This document shows, piece after piece, positions 45,499-55,317 of a stretch of DNA of 64,000 bases (position 1 is the first letter of the stretch; each line of letters opens with the position of its first letter). The stretch is from an uncultured Eubacterium sp. (GTDB lineage: Bacteria; Bacillota; Clostridia; Lachnospirales; Lachnospiraceae): contig CAPAOV010000004.1 in the NCBI GenBank assembly GCA_948579355.1, positions 118,797 to 182,796 of the forward strand. The letters run 5' to 3'. The position numbers and the translations under genes were made by a program. A model generated the notes under the pieces. The model was given only the letters and a program-made list of their open reading frames with translations, did no database searches and was not told the origin of the DNA.

Positions 45499-46605
45499 AT
45501 GATTCTGGAATATAATCTTCAGTTTTTTGCGAAAGATGGTAACGGAGGGGAAAAAACAGAACCGGCGACGCCAAAGAAATTAGAAAAAGCGAGAGATGAA
45601 GGGCAGGCGGCGAAAAGTCAGGATTTGAATACGGCTGTGTTACTATTTGTTCTCTTTTCATGTTTGCGTTTTTTTGGCGGTTTTATGATGGAGCGCATCA
45701 ACAACGTATTTCTCTTTTTCTACAATTCCATTAGCGGATATGCAGGAGAGGATTTTTCGGTTGTTCGGGTGACGGGATTGCTGCAGTTTGGAATGAAAGA
45801 AATCCTGATGGTTATTTTACCAATTATTATTTTGGCAGTAATTGCTGCTTTTATTGTCAATGTCGTTCAGGTAAAATGGAAAGTGACGTTTAAGCCGTTA
45901 AGGCCGAAACCGTCCAAATTAAATCCTGTTAGCGGCTTTAAAAGATTTTTTTCAAAAGACAAATTAGTGGAAATGATTAAGGCAATCGTAAAAGTTGCCA
46001 TTTTGTTTTATGTTGTCTATTCTTCCCTGAAAGAAGAATGGGGCCTTGTTATTAATATTTATCAGTTGGATTTATGGCCTGCAATTTCTTTGATTGTAGA
46101 TACTGTGCTTATGACTTCCTTTAAAATCAGCGCCGTCTTTCTTGTTATTGCCTTTGCCGATTGGAAGTATCAGAAACATAAGTTTAAAACTGATATGAAG
46201 ATGACGAAACAGGAAGTGAAAGATGAGTACAAAAACGCGGAAGGAAATCCGCAGGTAAAAGGTAAGATAAGACGGAAGATGCAGGAAGCATCCAGACGGA
46301 GAATGATGCAGCAATTGCCGGAAGCGGACGTGGTAATTACGAATCCGACCCATCTGGCGGTTGCGTTAAAATATGATAAGACAGAAGCCGAGGCGCCGGT
46401 TGTAATTGCCAAAGGCGCCGATTATGTGGCTGCCCGCATTCGGGAGACGGCAAGGGAAAACCACATTGAAATTGTGGAAAACAAACCGCTGGCGAGAATG
46501 CTCTACCACAATGTGGAGATAGGGGAGCAGATACCGCCGGAGCTGTATCAGATGGTAGCCGAGATTTTGGCTTATGTGTATGGTTTACAGGGAAAAGTCA
46601 GTTGA
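45499..46605 (+). CDS. flhB: Flagellar export switch protein FlhB
   Basis: ATG 45499 is preferred because ggggat lies seven bases upstream; an ATG at 45487 is also possible. The 368-residue protein opens with GEKTEPATPKKLEKARDEGQ, has four membrane segments, and contains the autocleavage motif in DVVITNPTHLAVALKYDKTE (cut between Asn and Pro, near residue 275). FlhB switches export from hook to filament substrates together with FliK. Confidence 0.96.
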   Translation: MILEYNLQFFAKDGNGGEKTEPATPKKLEKARDEGQAAKSQDLNTAVLLFVLFSCLRFFGGFMMERINNVFLFFYNSISGYAGEDFSVVRVTGLLQFGMKEILMVILPIIILAVIAAFIVNVVQVKWKVTFKPLRPKPSKLNPVSGFKRFFSKDKLVEMIKAIVKVAILFYVVYSSLKEEWGLVINIYQLDLWPAISLIVDTVLMTSFKISAVFLVIAFADWKYQKHKFKTDMKMTKQEVKDEYKNAEGNPQVKGKIRRKMQEASRRRMMQQLPEADVVITNPTHLAVALKYDKTEAEAPVVIAKGADYVAARIRETARENHIEIVENKPLARMLYHNVEIGEQIPPELYQMVAEILAYVYGLQGKVS

Positions 46606-46684
46606 CTTTGTATTGATATAACGGAGATTGTAAACAGGATTTACAGTTGTCCGCATAAGAGGAAACAGGAAAGGAGAGAATGTC

Positions 46685-48721
46685 ATGCAGAAAGCAGATT
46701 TAGCGCTTGGCGCTTTTATCTTAATACCGATTTTATGCCTGATTATTCCGGTACCGCTTTTTCTGTTGGATTTATTTTTTGCTTTAAATATTGCGTTGGC
46801 GATGATTATTCTTTTTAATGCTCTGTTCTCGAAAGAGCCGCTCGATATGTCGAGTTTTCCGACGCTGCTGCTTTTGACGACGCTGTTCCGTCTGTCCTTA
46901 AATGTCAGTTCCACGAGAAATATTCTGTTATACGGAGAGGCCGGTAACGTTGTCAGTACGTTCGGTAATTTTGTCGGCGGCGGTAACTTAATCGTCGGCG
47001 GGATTGTGTTTTTTGTATTGGTTATCATGCAGTTAGTCGTAATCAATAAAGGTTCGGAGCGTGTATCAGAAGTAACGGCGCGTTTTACTCTGGACGCCAT
47101 GCCCGGTAAACAGATGGCGATTGACGCCGATTTGAATACCGGAGCAATTACCGATGAAGAAGCGAAAGAGCGACGGGAAAAAATCCAACAGGAATCCGCA
47201 TTTTTCGGTTCCATGGATGGTGCGACAAAGTATGTAAAGGGAGACGCCACGGCGGGTTTGATTATTACCGTATTGAACTTTGTCGGTGGAATTGCCATCG
47301 GCGTGTTGATGAATGGCGAAGATTTTAGTACGGCAATCAGCCGTTATTCTATTTTGACGATTGGTGACGGTCTGACAAGTCAGATTCCGTCTCTTATGAT
47401 ATCGCTATCTACCGGTATTCTTGTGACCAAAGGCTCAAAAGAAGCCGATATTGGAAATATATTGCAGAAACAGTTGTTTTCGATTCCGAAGGTTATGAAT
47501 ATCGTCGGTGCGGCGTTGATTGGTTTGGGAATCTTTACGCCATTGAATATGCTCATTTTCTGTGCATACGGCATTTTATTTATTATTTGTGCCCGTATGA
47601 TGTCCAATGAACTGGAAATGGCGGAAGTAGAAGATGCGGTAGCGGAAGAGGAAGAATCGGCGGAAGAGATTCGACGGCCGGAAAATGTCAATTCTCTATT
47701 GCAGGTCGATTCGATTGAGTTGGAATTTGGTTATGGCGTCATTCCACTTGCGGACGTCAATCAGGGCGGCGACCTTCTCGACCGTGTCGTTATGATTCGA
47801 CGCCAGATTGCTTTGGAATTAGGATGTGTCGTGCCGATGATTCGTCTGCGCGATAACATTCAGTTGAATCCGAATCAGTACTTAATCAAAATTAAAGGTG
47901 TTCCGGTCAGTGAGGGTGAGATTTTATTTGACCATTACATGGCAATGAATCCGGGATATGTGGAGGAAGAGATATCCGGTATTCCGACCTTTGAGCCGTC
48001 GTATCATCTGCCGGCGATATGGATTACGGAAAGCCAGCGTGAGCGCGCGGAGTCGCTGGGGTATACGGTAGTTGACCCGCCGTCGATTATTGCCACGCAC
48101 CTGATGGAGATTATCCGTTCTCATTTGGACGAACTTCTTACCCGTCAGGATGTCCAGAATCTTATCGAGAATGTCAAAGAGGCAAACGAAACGCTTGTTT
48201 CCGAACTTGTACCAAAGCTTCTTAATGTCGGTGAAATCCAGAAAGTATTGCAGAATTTGCTGGCGGAGGGAATTTCCATTCGCGATTTGGTTACTATTTT
48301 TGAGACACTGGCTGATTATGCGCCGGCAACGCACGACACGGATATTTTGACAGAGTATGTAAGGCAAAATCTGAAGCGGGCGATTTCGAATCAATATTTC
48401 AATAACAATGAGACTACGAGTGTTGTAACACTGGACCCGACTGTGGAACAGCAGATTATGGACTCTGTAAAACAGACAGAGCAGGGCTCCTATCTGGCGT
48501 TGGACCCGGATTATACACAGAAGCTAATGAAATCTTTACATGAAGAGACCAATAAGCTGGAAGAATTAGGGCGTACGCCGATTTTGATTACTTCGCCGAT
48601 TGTGCGGATGTATTTGAAAAAGCTGACGGCAGAACAATTCCGAAGTTTGCAGGTTTTATCATATAATGAAATTGACTCCGATGTGGAATTACAATCAGTT
48701 GGGATGGTGACGGTTGAATGA
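46685..48721 (+). CDS. flhA: Flagellar export protein FlhA
   Basis: The 678-residue protein has an N-terminal eight-helix membrane region with the FHIPEP-type region (VTARFTLDAMPGKQMAIDAD; RREKIQQESAFFGSMDGATK) and a large cytoplasmic domain (from about residue 330) that receives export chaperones. Gene end and flhF start overlap as ATGA. It forms the nonameric export ring. Confidence 0.97.
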   Translation: MQKADLALGAFILIPILCLIIPVPLFLLDLFFALNIALAMIILFNALFSKEPLDMSSFPTLLLLTTLFRLSLNVSSTRNILLYGEAGNVVSTFGNFVGGGNLIVGGIVFFVLVIMQLVVINKGSERVSEVTARFTLDAMPGKQMAIDADLNTGAITDEEAKERREKIQQESAFFGSMDGATKYVKGDATAGLIITVLNFVGGIAIGVLMNGEDFSTAISRYSILTIGDGLTSQIPSLMISLSTGILVTKGSKEADIGNILQKQLFSIPKVMNIVGAALIGLGIFTPLNMLIFCAYGILFIICARMMSNELEMAEVEDAVAEEEESAEEIRRPENVNSLLQVDSIELEFGYGVIPLADVNQGGDLLDRVVMIRRQIALELGCVVPMIRLRDNIQLNPNQYLIKIKGVPVSEGEILFDHYMAMNPGYVEEEISGIPTFEPSYHLPAIWITESQRERAESLGYTVVDPPSIIATHLMEIIRSHLDELLTRQDVQNLIENVKEANETLVSELVPKLLNVGEIQKVLQNLLAEGISIRDLVTIFETLADYAPATHDTDILTEYVRQNLKRAISNQYFNNNETTSVVTLDPTVEQQIMDSVKQTEQGSYLALDPDYTQKLMKSLHEETNKLEELGRTPILITSPIVRMYLKKLTAEQFRSLQVLSYNEIDSDVELQSVGMVTVE

Positions 48722-49974
48722 TTATTAAAAAATTTTTGGCGAAGACGGAAACAGAAGCGATTGAAATGGCAAAACAGGAGTTAGGTAATGCCGCTATTGT
48801 AATGAACATAAAGAAAGTAAGGCCGAAAGGATTGGCAAAATTGTTCATTCACGGGAAAGTAGAGGTGACGGCGGCTTTAGACGAAGCGCCTGTCCAGACA
48901 GAAAAAGTTTCGGAGTCTGCTGCTTCTGATGTCAGCCGCCCGAAGCCGTCGAAAGAGCCGGAGCTAGATGTGGCAAAAAATATTGGGGAAGAGGACAGTC
49001 TGGAAGAACGTCTGACAAGATTGCAGGCATTATTGGAAAGGCAGATGTCAGAGAAAAAAGAAGAGGAAAAGAGTGGGGAGACGATAGCGAATCAGGAGCA
49101 AAAGACGGAGGAGACAACAGAGATAGAAGAAGCAGCTCCGGTTGATGAGGAAAAAGAAAAAGAAATCGAATACGCAAAAAACTGCAAAGAACTAATTTAC
49201 CAGCAGATGCTTGCCAATGAAGTAGATAAGGAAATCGCAGATTCGATTATGGAGGAAGTAAACCGTTCGCTTCCGGAAGACGCTTTGTTGGACCAAATAC
49301 TGGCGAATATTTACCAAAAAATAATATTGATGCTTGGCCAGCCGTATCTAATTGACGCAAAACCCAAAGATAAGACAATATTTATATTCTTTTTAGGCTC
49401 CACGGGTGTTGGAAAGACGACGACGATTGCCAAGATTGCCTCAAAACTGAAATTAGAGGAAAAGGCTAATATTGTTCTTCTTACGGCAGATACTTATCGC
49501 ATCGCGGCGGTAGAGCAGTTGAAGACATATGCCAATATCTTGTCGGTGCCGCTTAAAGTAATTTACAGTCCGAAAGAGTTGGAGGAGTCGATGGATGAAT
49601 TATCCCAATACGATATCTGCCTCGTTGATACTGCCGGACGTTCCCACAGGGATAAGGAGCAGATGGATGATATCCGTGAATTGATGGAACAGATTCCGAT
49701 TGCGGAGCGGCAGATATATCTGGTGTTAAATGCCGGGACAAAATATAGTGATTTGCAGGAAATTGCATCGACATATTCTTCTTTTACGGATTACAGTATT
49801 ATTTTCACAAAGTTAGATGAGACATCTTCAGCGGGGGCTATGCTCAATATGAAAATGAAGACGAAGTGTCCGCTTTCGTATGTGACATGGGGACAGAATG
49901 TGCCGGATGACATTGGAGAAATCGACCCGCAAAAGGTGGCTAAACAGTTGTTAGGCGGTAATCGGGTGAATTAG
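48718..49974 (+). CDS. flhF: Flagellar SRP-like GTPase FlhF
   Basis: The 418-residue product has the FlhF N-terminal domain (MIIKKFLAKTETEAIEMAKQ), a Glu/Lys-rich middle (about 65-160), and an SRP-type NG GTPase. The GTPase carries FFLGSTGVGKTTTIAKIASK (near residue 225), DTYRIAAVEQLKTYANIL, CLVDTAGRSHRDKEQ and FTKLDETSSAGAML. It helps set flagellum position and number with FlhG. Confidence 0.95.
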   Translation: MIIKKFLAKTETEAIEMAKQELGNAAIVMNIKKVRPKGLAKLFIHGKVEVTAALDEAPVQTEKVSESAASDVSRPKPSKEPELDVAKNIGEEDSLEERLTRLQALLERQMSEKKEEEKSGETIANQEQKTEETTEIEEAAPVDEEKEKEIEYAKNCKELIYQQMLANEVDKEIADSIMEEVNRSLPEDALLDQILANIYQKIILMLGQPYLIDAKPKDKTIFIFFLGSTGVGKTTTIAKIASKLKLEEKANIVLLTADTYRIAAVEQLKTYANILSVPLKVIYSPKELEESMDELSQYDICLVDTAGRSHRDKEQMDDIRELMEQIPIAERQIYLVLNAGTKYSDLQEIASTYSSFTDYSIIFTKLDETSSAGAMLNMKMKTKCPLSYVTWGQNVPDDIGEIDPQKVAKQLLGGNRVN

Positions 49975-50004
49975 TGTACAGTGATTTGGAAAGGCAGGTG
50001 TACC

Positions 50005-50895
50005 ATGGATCAGGCAGAGAAATTGAGAAATATTATAAAGAAGCAGGAGCTTGAAGCTGCTGCAAATAAAAATAACGCCCGTGTCATCACTGTCACCTCA
50101 GGAAAAGGGGGAGTTGGAAAGACAAGTATATCGGTTAATCTGGCGATTCAGCTCCAGCGCATGGGGAAAAAAGTGATTGTTTTGGATGCCGATTTTGGCT
50201 TGGCGAATATCGAAATTATGTTGGGGGTACGCCCTCAATATAATTTATCGGATTTAATGTTCCGGGGAAAAGATATCAAAGATATTATTACATATGGACC
50301 GGAGGGCATCGGTTTTATTTCCGGTGGTTCCGGCATTAAGGAAATGGCGAATCTGACAAGGGAGCAGGTTTTTCAGTTAATCAACAAGATGTACGACTTA
50401 GACCGTCTGGCGGATTTCATTATTGTTGATACGGGAGCGGGAATTAGCGATTCTGTTCTGGAATTTGTGGCGGCCAGCGCCGAGGTATTGTTAGTTGTCA
50501 CACCGGAGCCGACGTCCATCACCGACGCCTATGCGCTTCTCAAATCAATGAATGCCAGTTCTTCTTATAAACCGGGCAAAACGTCGGTGAAGATGGTTGC
50601 CAATCAGGTGCGGAACAGCAGGGATGCGGATAAGTTATTTGACAAGTTAGGAGTTGTAGTTAATAAATTTTTGAATATAGAGATAGAATATATGGGGGGC
50701 GTTCCCTATGACACCAATATGCAAAGGGCTGTCGTAAGGCAGGAACCACTCTCAATGACAACTCCGAATTCGGCGGCGGCAAAGTTTATTCAAAAGATGG
50801 CGCATATGTTCGAAGATGAGGAAAAGGAAAGCGAGCACGTTTTCGGTATTATGCAGTTGTTTTCCAATGTGATACGAATGAAATTTAAACGTTAG
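50005..50895 (+). CDS. flhG: Flagellum number regulator FlhG (MinD/ParA-like ATPase)
   Basis: The start is ATG 50005 after aaggcaggtg. The 296-residue protein begins with a short activating helix (DQAEKLRNIIKKQELEAAAN) that in relatives stimulates FlhF. A deviant Walker A (VTSGKGGVGKTSISVNLAIQ near residue 26) and FIIVDTGAGISDSVLEFVAA follow. The C-terminus carries an amphipathic region for membrane binding. Context after flhF fixes the identity. Confidence 0.94.
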   Translation: MDQAEKLRNIIKKQELEAAANKNNARVITVTSGKGGVGKTSISVNLAIQLQRMGKKVIVLDADFGLANIEIMLGVRPQYNLSDLMFRGKDIKDIITYGPEGIGFISGGSGIKEMANLTREQVFQLINKMYDLDRLADFIIVDTGAGISDSVLEFVAASAEVLLVVTPEPTSITDAYALLKSMNASSSYKPGKTSVKMVANQVRNSRDADKLFDKLGVVVNKFLNIEIEYMGGVPYDTNMQRAVVRQEPLSMTTPNSAAAKFIQKMAHMFEDEEKESEHVFGIMQLFSNVIRMKFKR

Positions 50896-50926
50896 CGGGA
50901 AAGCAGACAGAGGAACGGAGGTTGTT

Positions 50927-51682
50927 ATGAAAGTAGCATTTGAGATTGGAGACCGGATAGAGCTCACACATAGCAAGAGCGCGACAGGTCAGAAATTGTC
51001 GGAGCGCAAATTCGGGAGTCAGCTTCTTGATTTTGATGGCGTGCGGACTGCCAAAATAGCGATGCCGATACTGGAGAGCAGGGTGATTCCTCTTGAGGTA
51101 GGGGATGACTATGAGATGTGCTTTTTTACCAATTCGGGTTTATATCAGTGCAGAGCAAGAATCCGTAAACGTTATTCTGAGAGTAAAATGCATGTGATGG
51201 AAGTTTTGTTTTTAACTGAACTGACGAAATATCAACGGCGTAAGTTTTACCGCTTAGATTGTATGTTTCCTGTTAAATACAGGCTTCTTTCTGACATGGA
51301 GCTGCAGCTTCGGGAGCGCATACAGGCGGATAATTGGGAAACAGAAGAGGAGAAAGACCAATGTATGGCTGCTCTTGAAGAAATTCCCAAAGACTGGAAA
51401 GAGGGAACGATTTCTGACCTCAGCGGCGGCGGCTTACGGTTTCACGGTAAGGACCAACTGGAACGGGGAGCCGTTGTCGAAGTGATGCTTCCTCTTTCTC
51501 TCAAAAGCGGTATTGTGCCTCTCACTTTTTTTGCGCGGGTGATTGCCTGTATGAATTATGAGGGAAGCCGGATTGCCTTTGAAGTGCGCGGCGAGTTTAT
51601 CAATATAGAAGATGCAGAGCGGGAGATTGTTGTCAAATATGTTTTTGAAGAGCAGAGAAGAAGGTTGAGGAAGGAGTGGTAA
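50927..51682 (+). CDS. PilZ-domain flagellar brake protein (YcgR/YpfA/DgrA-like)
   Basis: The 251-residue protein has an N-terminal YcgR-type beta domain and a C-terminal PilZ domain. Its c-di-GMP signature is present: an Arg-rich RxxxR-type motif in KYQRRKFYRLDCMFPVKYR (near residue 105) and DLSGGGLRFHG (near 166). An unusual insertion of some 40 residues rich in charged residues (about 120-160) lies between the two motifs. It probably slows the motor when c-di-GMP rises. It lies between flhG and cheB. Confidence 0.85.
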   Translation: MKVAFEIGDRIELTHSKSATGQKLSERKFGSQLLDFDGVRTAKIAMPILESRVIPLEVGDDYEMCFFTNSGLYQCRARIRKRYSESKMHVMEVLFLTELTKYQRRKFYRLDCMFPVKYRLLSDMELQLRERIQADNWETEEEKDQCMAALEEIPKDWKEGTISDLSGGGLRFHGKDQLERGAVVEVMLPLSLKSGIVPLTFFARVIACMNYEGSRIAFEVRGEFINIEDAEREIVVKYVFEEQRRRLRKEW

Positions 51683-51686
51683 CTCC

Positions 51687-52748
51687 ATGGAAAAAAAAGT
51701 ATTAGTAATAGATGACTCTGCACTTATGAGAAGAGTATTATCTGATATAATTAATAAAGATAAGCTGCTGACAGCCGGCAAAGCCGCTGAAAATGGAAAA
51801 GAAGCGCTGGAAATGATTTTACAGGGAGAGAAGTTTGACATTCTGTTGGTAGATATCAATATGCCGAAGATGAATGGCGTTCAGTTTCTGAAAGAGCTTA
51901 ACAAGTACCGCATACATATTCCGGTGTTGATTGTCAGTTCTATTGCCAGTGAAAGTGCAAATGAGACAATCGAGGCATTGGCGTTAGGCGCTTTTGATTT
52001 TGTAAAGAAGCCGAATGGCAGCGTCGGATACGAAATGGAAGATTTTCGCAGACAGTTGTTGCTGCGCATATATCTGGCATGCGGATTACGTGTGGACTCT
52101 GCGGAGGAGAGCAAAGAAGAAGTCCGGAGCCATCTGCCGCGGAAACGCATTAAGAGAGCGAAAGGACACGACAGAACGCTTGTCCTGATTGCCTCTTCCA
52201 CCGGCGGGCCCCGTGCCCTGCAATCGGTACTCCCGTATTTTCCCATGGATTTTCCCTATCCGATTGTCGTGATTCAGCATATGCCGGCCGGTTTTACGGA
52301 TTCTCTTGCCAAGCGGCTGGACGTAATGAGTCCGCTGCATGTCAAAGAAGCAGAAGACGGTGAGATTATTCAGGCCGGAAACGTGTATATTGCGCAGGGA
52401 GGAAAGCAGTGTGAGCTAATCGAGAGAGGCAAAGGGACTTTCGTTCTGTCAGAGACGGATAAGCCCGCCAGAGGCGGACTGCGGCCATGTGCTGATATCT
52501 TTCTGGAATCTCTGCCGGATACCTCTCTGGAGCGGTGCGTGTGCGGGGTTCTGACCGGTATGGGAGCGGACGGATGCAAAGGACTTCAATATGCAAAGCA
52601 GTATAAAGAAATTAAAGTGGTGGCGCAGAATGAGGAAACTTGTGTGGTATATGGAATGCCTCGCGCAGTAGCTAAGGCAGGTATAGTAAATGAAGTTGTT
52701 CCACTGGATGAGGTGGCCAACGCCATGATAAAACAATTAGGAGTGTGA
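51687..52748 (+). CDS. cheB: Chemotaxis methylesterase CheB
   Basis: The 353-residue protein has an N-terminal receiver (VLVIDDSALMRRVLSDIINK; DILLVDINMPKMNGVQFLKE) and a C-terminal methylesterase domain. The catalytic Ser is in LIASSTGGPRALQSVLPYFP, the His in VVIQHMPAGFTDSLAKRLD and the Asp in LTGMGADGCKGL. It demethylates receptors during adaptation. The partner methyltransferase CheR is not in this window. Confidence 0.96.
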   Translation: MEKKVLVIDDSALMRRVLSDIINKDKLLTAGKAAENGKEALEMILQGEKFDILLVDINMPKMNGVQFLKELNKYRIHIPVLIVSSIASESANETIEALALGAFDFVKKPNGSVGYEMEDFRRQLLLRIYLACGLRVDSAEESKEEVRSHLPRKRIKRAKGHDRTLVLIASSTGGPRALQSVLPYFPMDFPYPIVVIQHMPAGFTDSLAKRLDVMSPLHVKEAEDGEIIQAGNVYIAQGGKQCELIERGKGTFVLSETDKPARGGLRPCADIFLESLPDTSLERCVCGVLTGMGADGCKGLQYAKQYKEIKVVAQNEETCVVYGMPRAVAKAGIVNEVVPLDEVANAMIKQLGV

Positions 52749-52752
52749 GAAG

Positions 52753-54828
52753 ATGGATACAAGCCAATATCTTGATTTATTTATTGATGAGACAAAAGAA
52801 CATCTGCAAAGTCTGAATGAGCACGTGTTAGTGTTGGAAAAAGAGCCGGATAACGCAGATACCATTAACGAGATTTTCCGAGCTGCCCATACGCTGAAAG
52901 GAATGTCGGGGACGATGGGCTTCAGCCGTATGCAGCGGCTGACTCACGATTTGGAAAATGTGTTTTCTGAGATTCGCAACGGCAATATGACGGCGAGTGA
53001 AAAGTTAATCGACGTGCTGTTCCGCGGTCTGGATGCGTTAGAGTCCTATTTGGAAGTAATTTCCACGGAGGGAAATGAGGGAACCGAAGACAATGAAGAT
53101 ATCATTGAGGATTTGAACGGATTGTTAAAGGGGCAGAAAAGCACAGAGCCGGAACAACAAAAAGAAGAGGCGGCAGGAAGTGCAAAGGAAGAGGAGAAAA
53201 CACTGACCGACGAAGAGAAATGTAAGTTCCGTCAGATTACGATTTCCGAATCGGAAGTGCGGGGGATACAGTCGGCCAGAGAAGAGGGAAAAAATATCTA
53301 TGGCATTACCGTATATTTGCAGGAAAGCTGTATTTTAAAATCGGCGCGTGCTTTTCTGGTATTTAAGTCGGTAGAAAATAAAGGCGAGCTTGTCAAATCC
53401 GTGCCGACGACGGAGCAGATAGAAGACGAAGAGTTTGAGTTTGATTTCAGTTGGATTTTGGCTTCCTCGGATACGAAAGAAAACATAAAGCAGTTGATTT
53501 GCAGCGTATCGGAGATTGCCGATGTTTACATAGATGATTTTGAAGTTCCGGAAATCAAACAAGAGGAACAACCGGAGGATACGGCGGAAAAGACAGTGGA
53601 GAAGCCGGAGAAAAAGGTGGAGGAAGTACAGGAAAAACCGAAGAAAGCAGCCAAAGGCAAAGTGGGAAGCCGCTCAGTTCGTGTCGACATCGACAAATTG
53701 GACATTCTTATGAATCTGGTGAGCGAGTTGATTATTGCCAAAAATGGTCTCGTTTCTGTCAGCGCTGGCGATATGCTTGTACAGCCGGAGAACAACCAGA
53801 CATTCCACGAGCAGATTGAATATCTGGAGCGTGTTACGACAAATCTGCACGAGTCCGTTATGAAAGTCCGCATGGTGCCAATCGACAGCGTAGTCAATCG
53901 TTTTCCTCGTATGATACGTGATTTGAACCGTAAACTGGATAAAAAGATGGAATTGTATATGAGCGGTGAAGAGACGGAGCTTGACCGTACCGTTATTGAT
54001 GAAATTGGCGACCCGCTCATGCATTTGCTCCGCAACTCGGCCGACCATGGTCTGGAGAGCAATGAAGAACGTATCCGCCTTGGCAAGCCGGAAGTCGGCT
54101 CCATTTTTCTGGATGCCTATCAGGATGGTAACAATGTCGTAATTGAAGTGCGTGACGACGGCGCCGGCATTGATGTAGATAAAGTTCGTAAAAAGGCGAT
54201 TGATAAGGGAACGATTACGGAAAAACAGGCAGAGACGATGAAAGATAAAGACTTTATTGATTTGCTCTTTCAGCCTAGTTTTTCAACGGCTGACCAGATT
54301 ACGGACGTATCCGGCCGCGGCGTCGGTCTGGATGTTGTCAAGACGAAAATCGAAGCTTTAGGAGGAAATATCAGCGCCAAGACGATAGCGGGAGAGGGAA
54401 GTACATTTACCATCCAGCTGCCGTTGACGCTGGCGATTATTCAGGCGCTCATGGTTGAAGTGGGTGAGGAGAAATATGCGATTCCACTTGGCAGTATTAA
54501 TGGTATTGAAGATATTGGAAAAGATGAAATCAGTTTTGTGCAGTCAAAAGAAGTTATTAATCTTCGCGGGCATGTCATTCCTATTTTGCGTCTGCAGCAG
54601 CTTTTGGATATTCCGGAGCCGGAAGTTGAGCCGGAGAATCTGCTTGTAGTAATTATGCAGAAAGGCGACCAGCAGGTCGGTCTAATTATTGATAACCTGA
54701 TTGGCCAGCAGGAGACGGTAATTAAATCATTGGGACGGTATATAACCAATGATAAATTGTTTAGTGGTGCGACGATATTGGGAGATGGCGAAGTTGCTTT
54801 AATCCTTGATACCAATACATTGATTTAG
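52753..54828 (+). CDS. cheA: Chemotaxis sensor histidine kinase CheA
   Basis: The 691-residue protein has the full domain order. P1 carries the phospho-His in IFRAAHTLKGMSGTMGFSRM (near residue 48). A divergent P2 (about 155-265) and an acidic linker precede P3 (VRVDIDKLDILMNLVSELII). P4 kinase boxes include HLLRNSADHGLES and VRDDGAGIDVDKV. P5 is CheW-like, from about residue 555. It phosphorylates CheY and CheB. Confidence 0.97.
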   Translation: MDTSQYLDLFIDETKEHLQSLNEHVLVLEKEPDNADTINEIFRAAHTLKGMSGTMGFSRMQRLTHDLENVFSEIRNGNMTASEKLIDVLFRGLDALESYLEVISTEGNEGTEDNEDIIEDLNGLLKGQKSTEPEQQKEEAAGSAKEEEKTLTDEEKCKFRQITISESEVRGIQSAREEGKNIYGITVYLQESCILKSARAFLVFKSVENKGELVKSVPTTEQIEDEEFEFDFSWILASSDTKENIKQLICSVSEIADVYIDDFEVPEIKQEEQPEDTAEKTVEKPEKKVEEVQEKPKKAAKGKVGSRSVRVDIDKLDILMNLVSELIIAKNGLVSVSAGDMLVQPENNQTFHEQIEYLERVTTNLHESVMKVRMVPIDSVVNRFPRMIRDLNRKLDKKMELYMSGEETELDRTVIDEIGDPLMHLLRNSADHGLESNEERIRLGKPEVGSIFLDAYQDGNNVVIEVRDDGAGIDVDKVRKKAIDKGTITEKQAETMKDKDFIDLLFQPSFSTADQITDVSGRGVGLDVVKTKIEALGGNISAKTIAGEGSTFTIQLPLTLAIIQALMVEVGEEKYAIPLGSINGIEDIGKDEISFVQSKEVINLRGHVIPILRLQQLLDIPEPEVEPENLLVVIMQKGDQQVGLIIDNLIGQQETVIKSLGRYITNDKLFSGATILGDGEVALILDTNTLI

Positions 54829-54839
54829 GAGGTGCTGAC

Positions 54840-55310
54840 ATGGAAGAGTATATGACAGGAATGGAATCCGTAGAAGAGATACAGTACATCGTTGTGAAAC
54901 TGGGAGATGAACAGTACGGAATCGACATTTCATATGTGGATAATATTGTCCGTATGCAGAGAATTACCCGTGTGCCGAAATCACAGAGTTATTATGTAGG
55001 GGTAATTAACCTGCGTGGAGAAGTAGTTCCGATTATGAGTCTGAGAAGAAAGTTCGGACTGGAAGATGATGTCTATGCCAATGCAACCCGTATTATTATT
55101 ATTCGCACGGAAGACCAGTCGATGATTGGTTTCATTGTAGATGAAGTGCAGGAGGTAGTAAATCTGGACCCGAGAAAGATAGAAAAGCCTGCCTTTAAGT
55201 TAGATGAAGAGAATGCATCATTTTTGTCCGGTATCGGTAAAAAGAGTGATGAAAGTCTAATCTCTCTGTTAGATATTGTGGCAGTCGTAGAGGATAAGAA
55301 AGAAGCGTGA
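54840..55310 (+). CDS. cheW: Chemotaxis coupling protein CheW
   Basis: The 156-residue CheW-domain protein carries YIVVKLGDEQYGIDISYVDN, the conserved VPKSQSYYVGVINLRGEVVP and a final LLDIVAVVEDKKEA. It links receptors to CheA. The ribosome site is aggaggtg inside the end of cheA. Eight bases separate it from cheD. Confidence 0.96.
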   Translation: MEEYMTGMESVEEIQYIVVKLGDEQYGIDISYVDNIVRMQRITRVPKSQSYYVGVINLRGEVVPIMSLRRKFGLEDDVYANATRIIIIRTEDQSMIGFIVDEVQEVVNLDPRKIEKPAFKLDEENASFLSGIGKKSDESLISLLDIVAVVEDKKEA

Positions 55311-55317
55311 CGTAATC

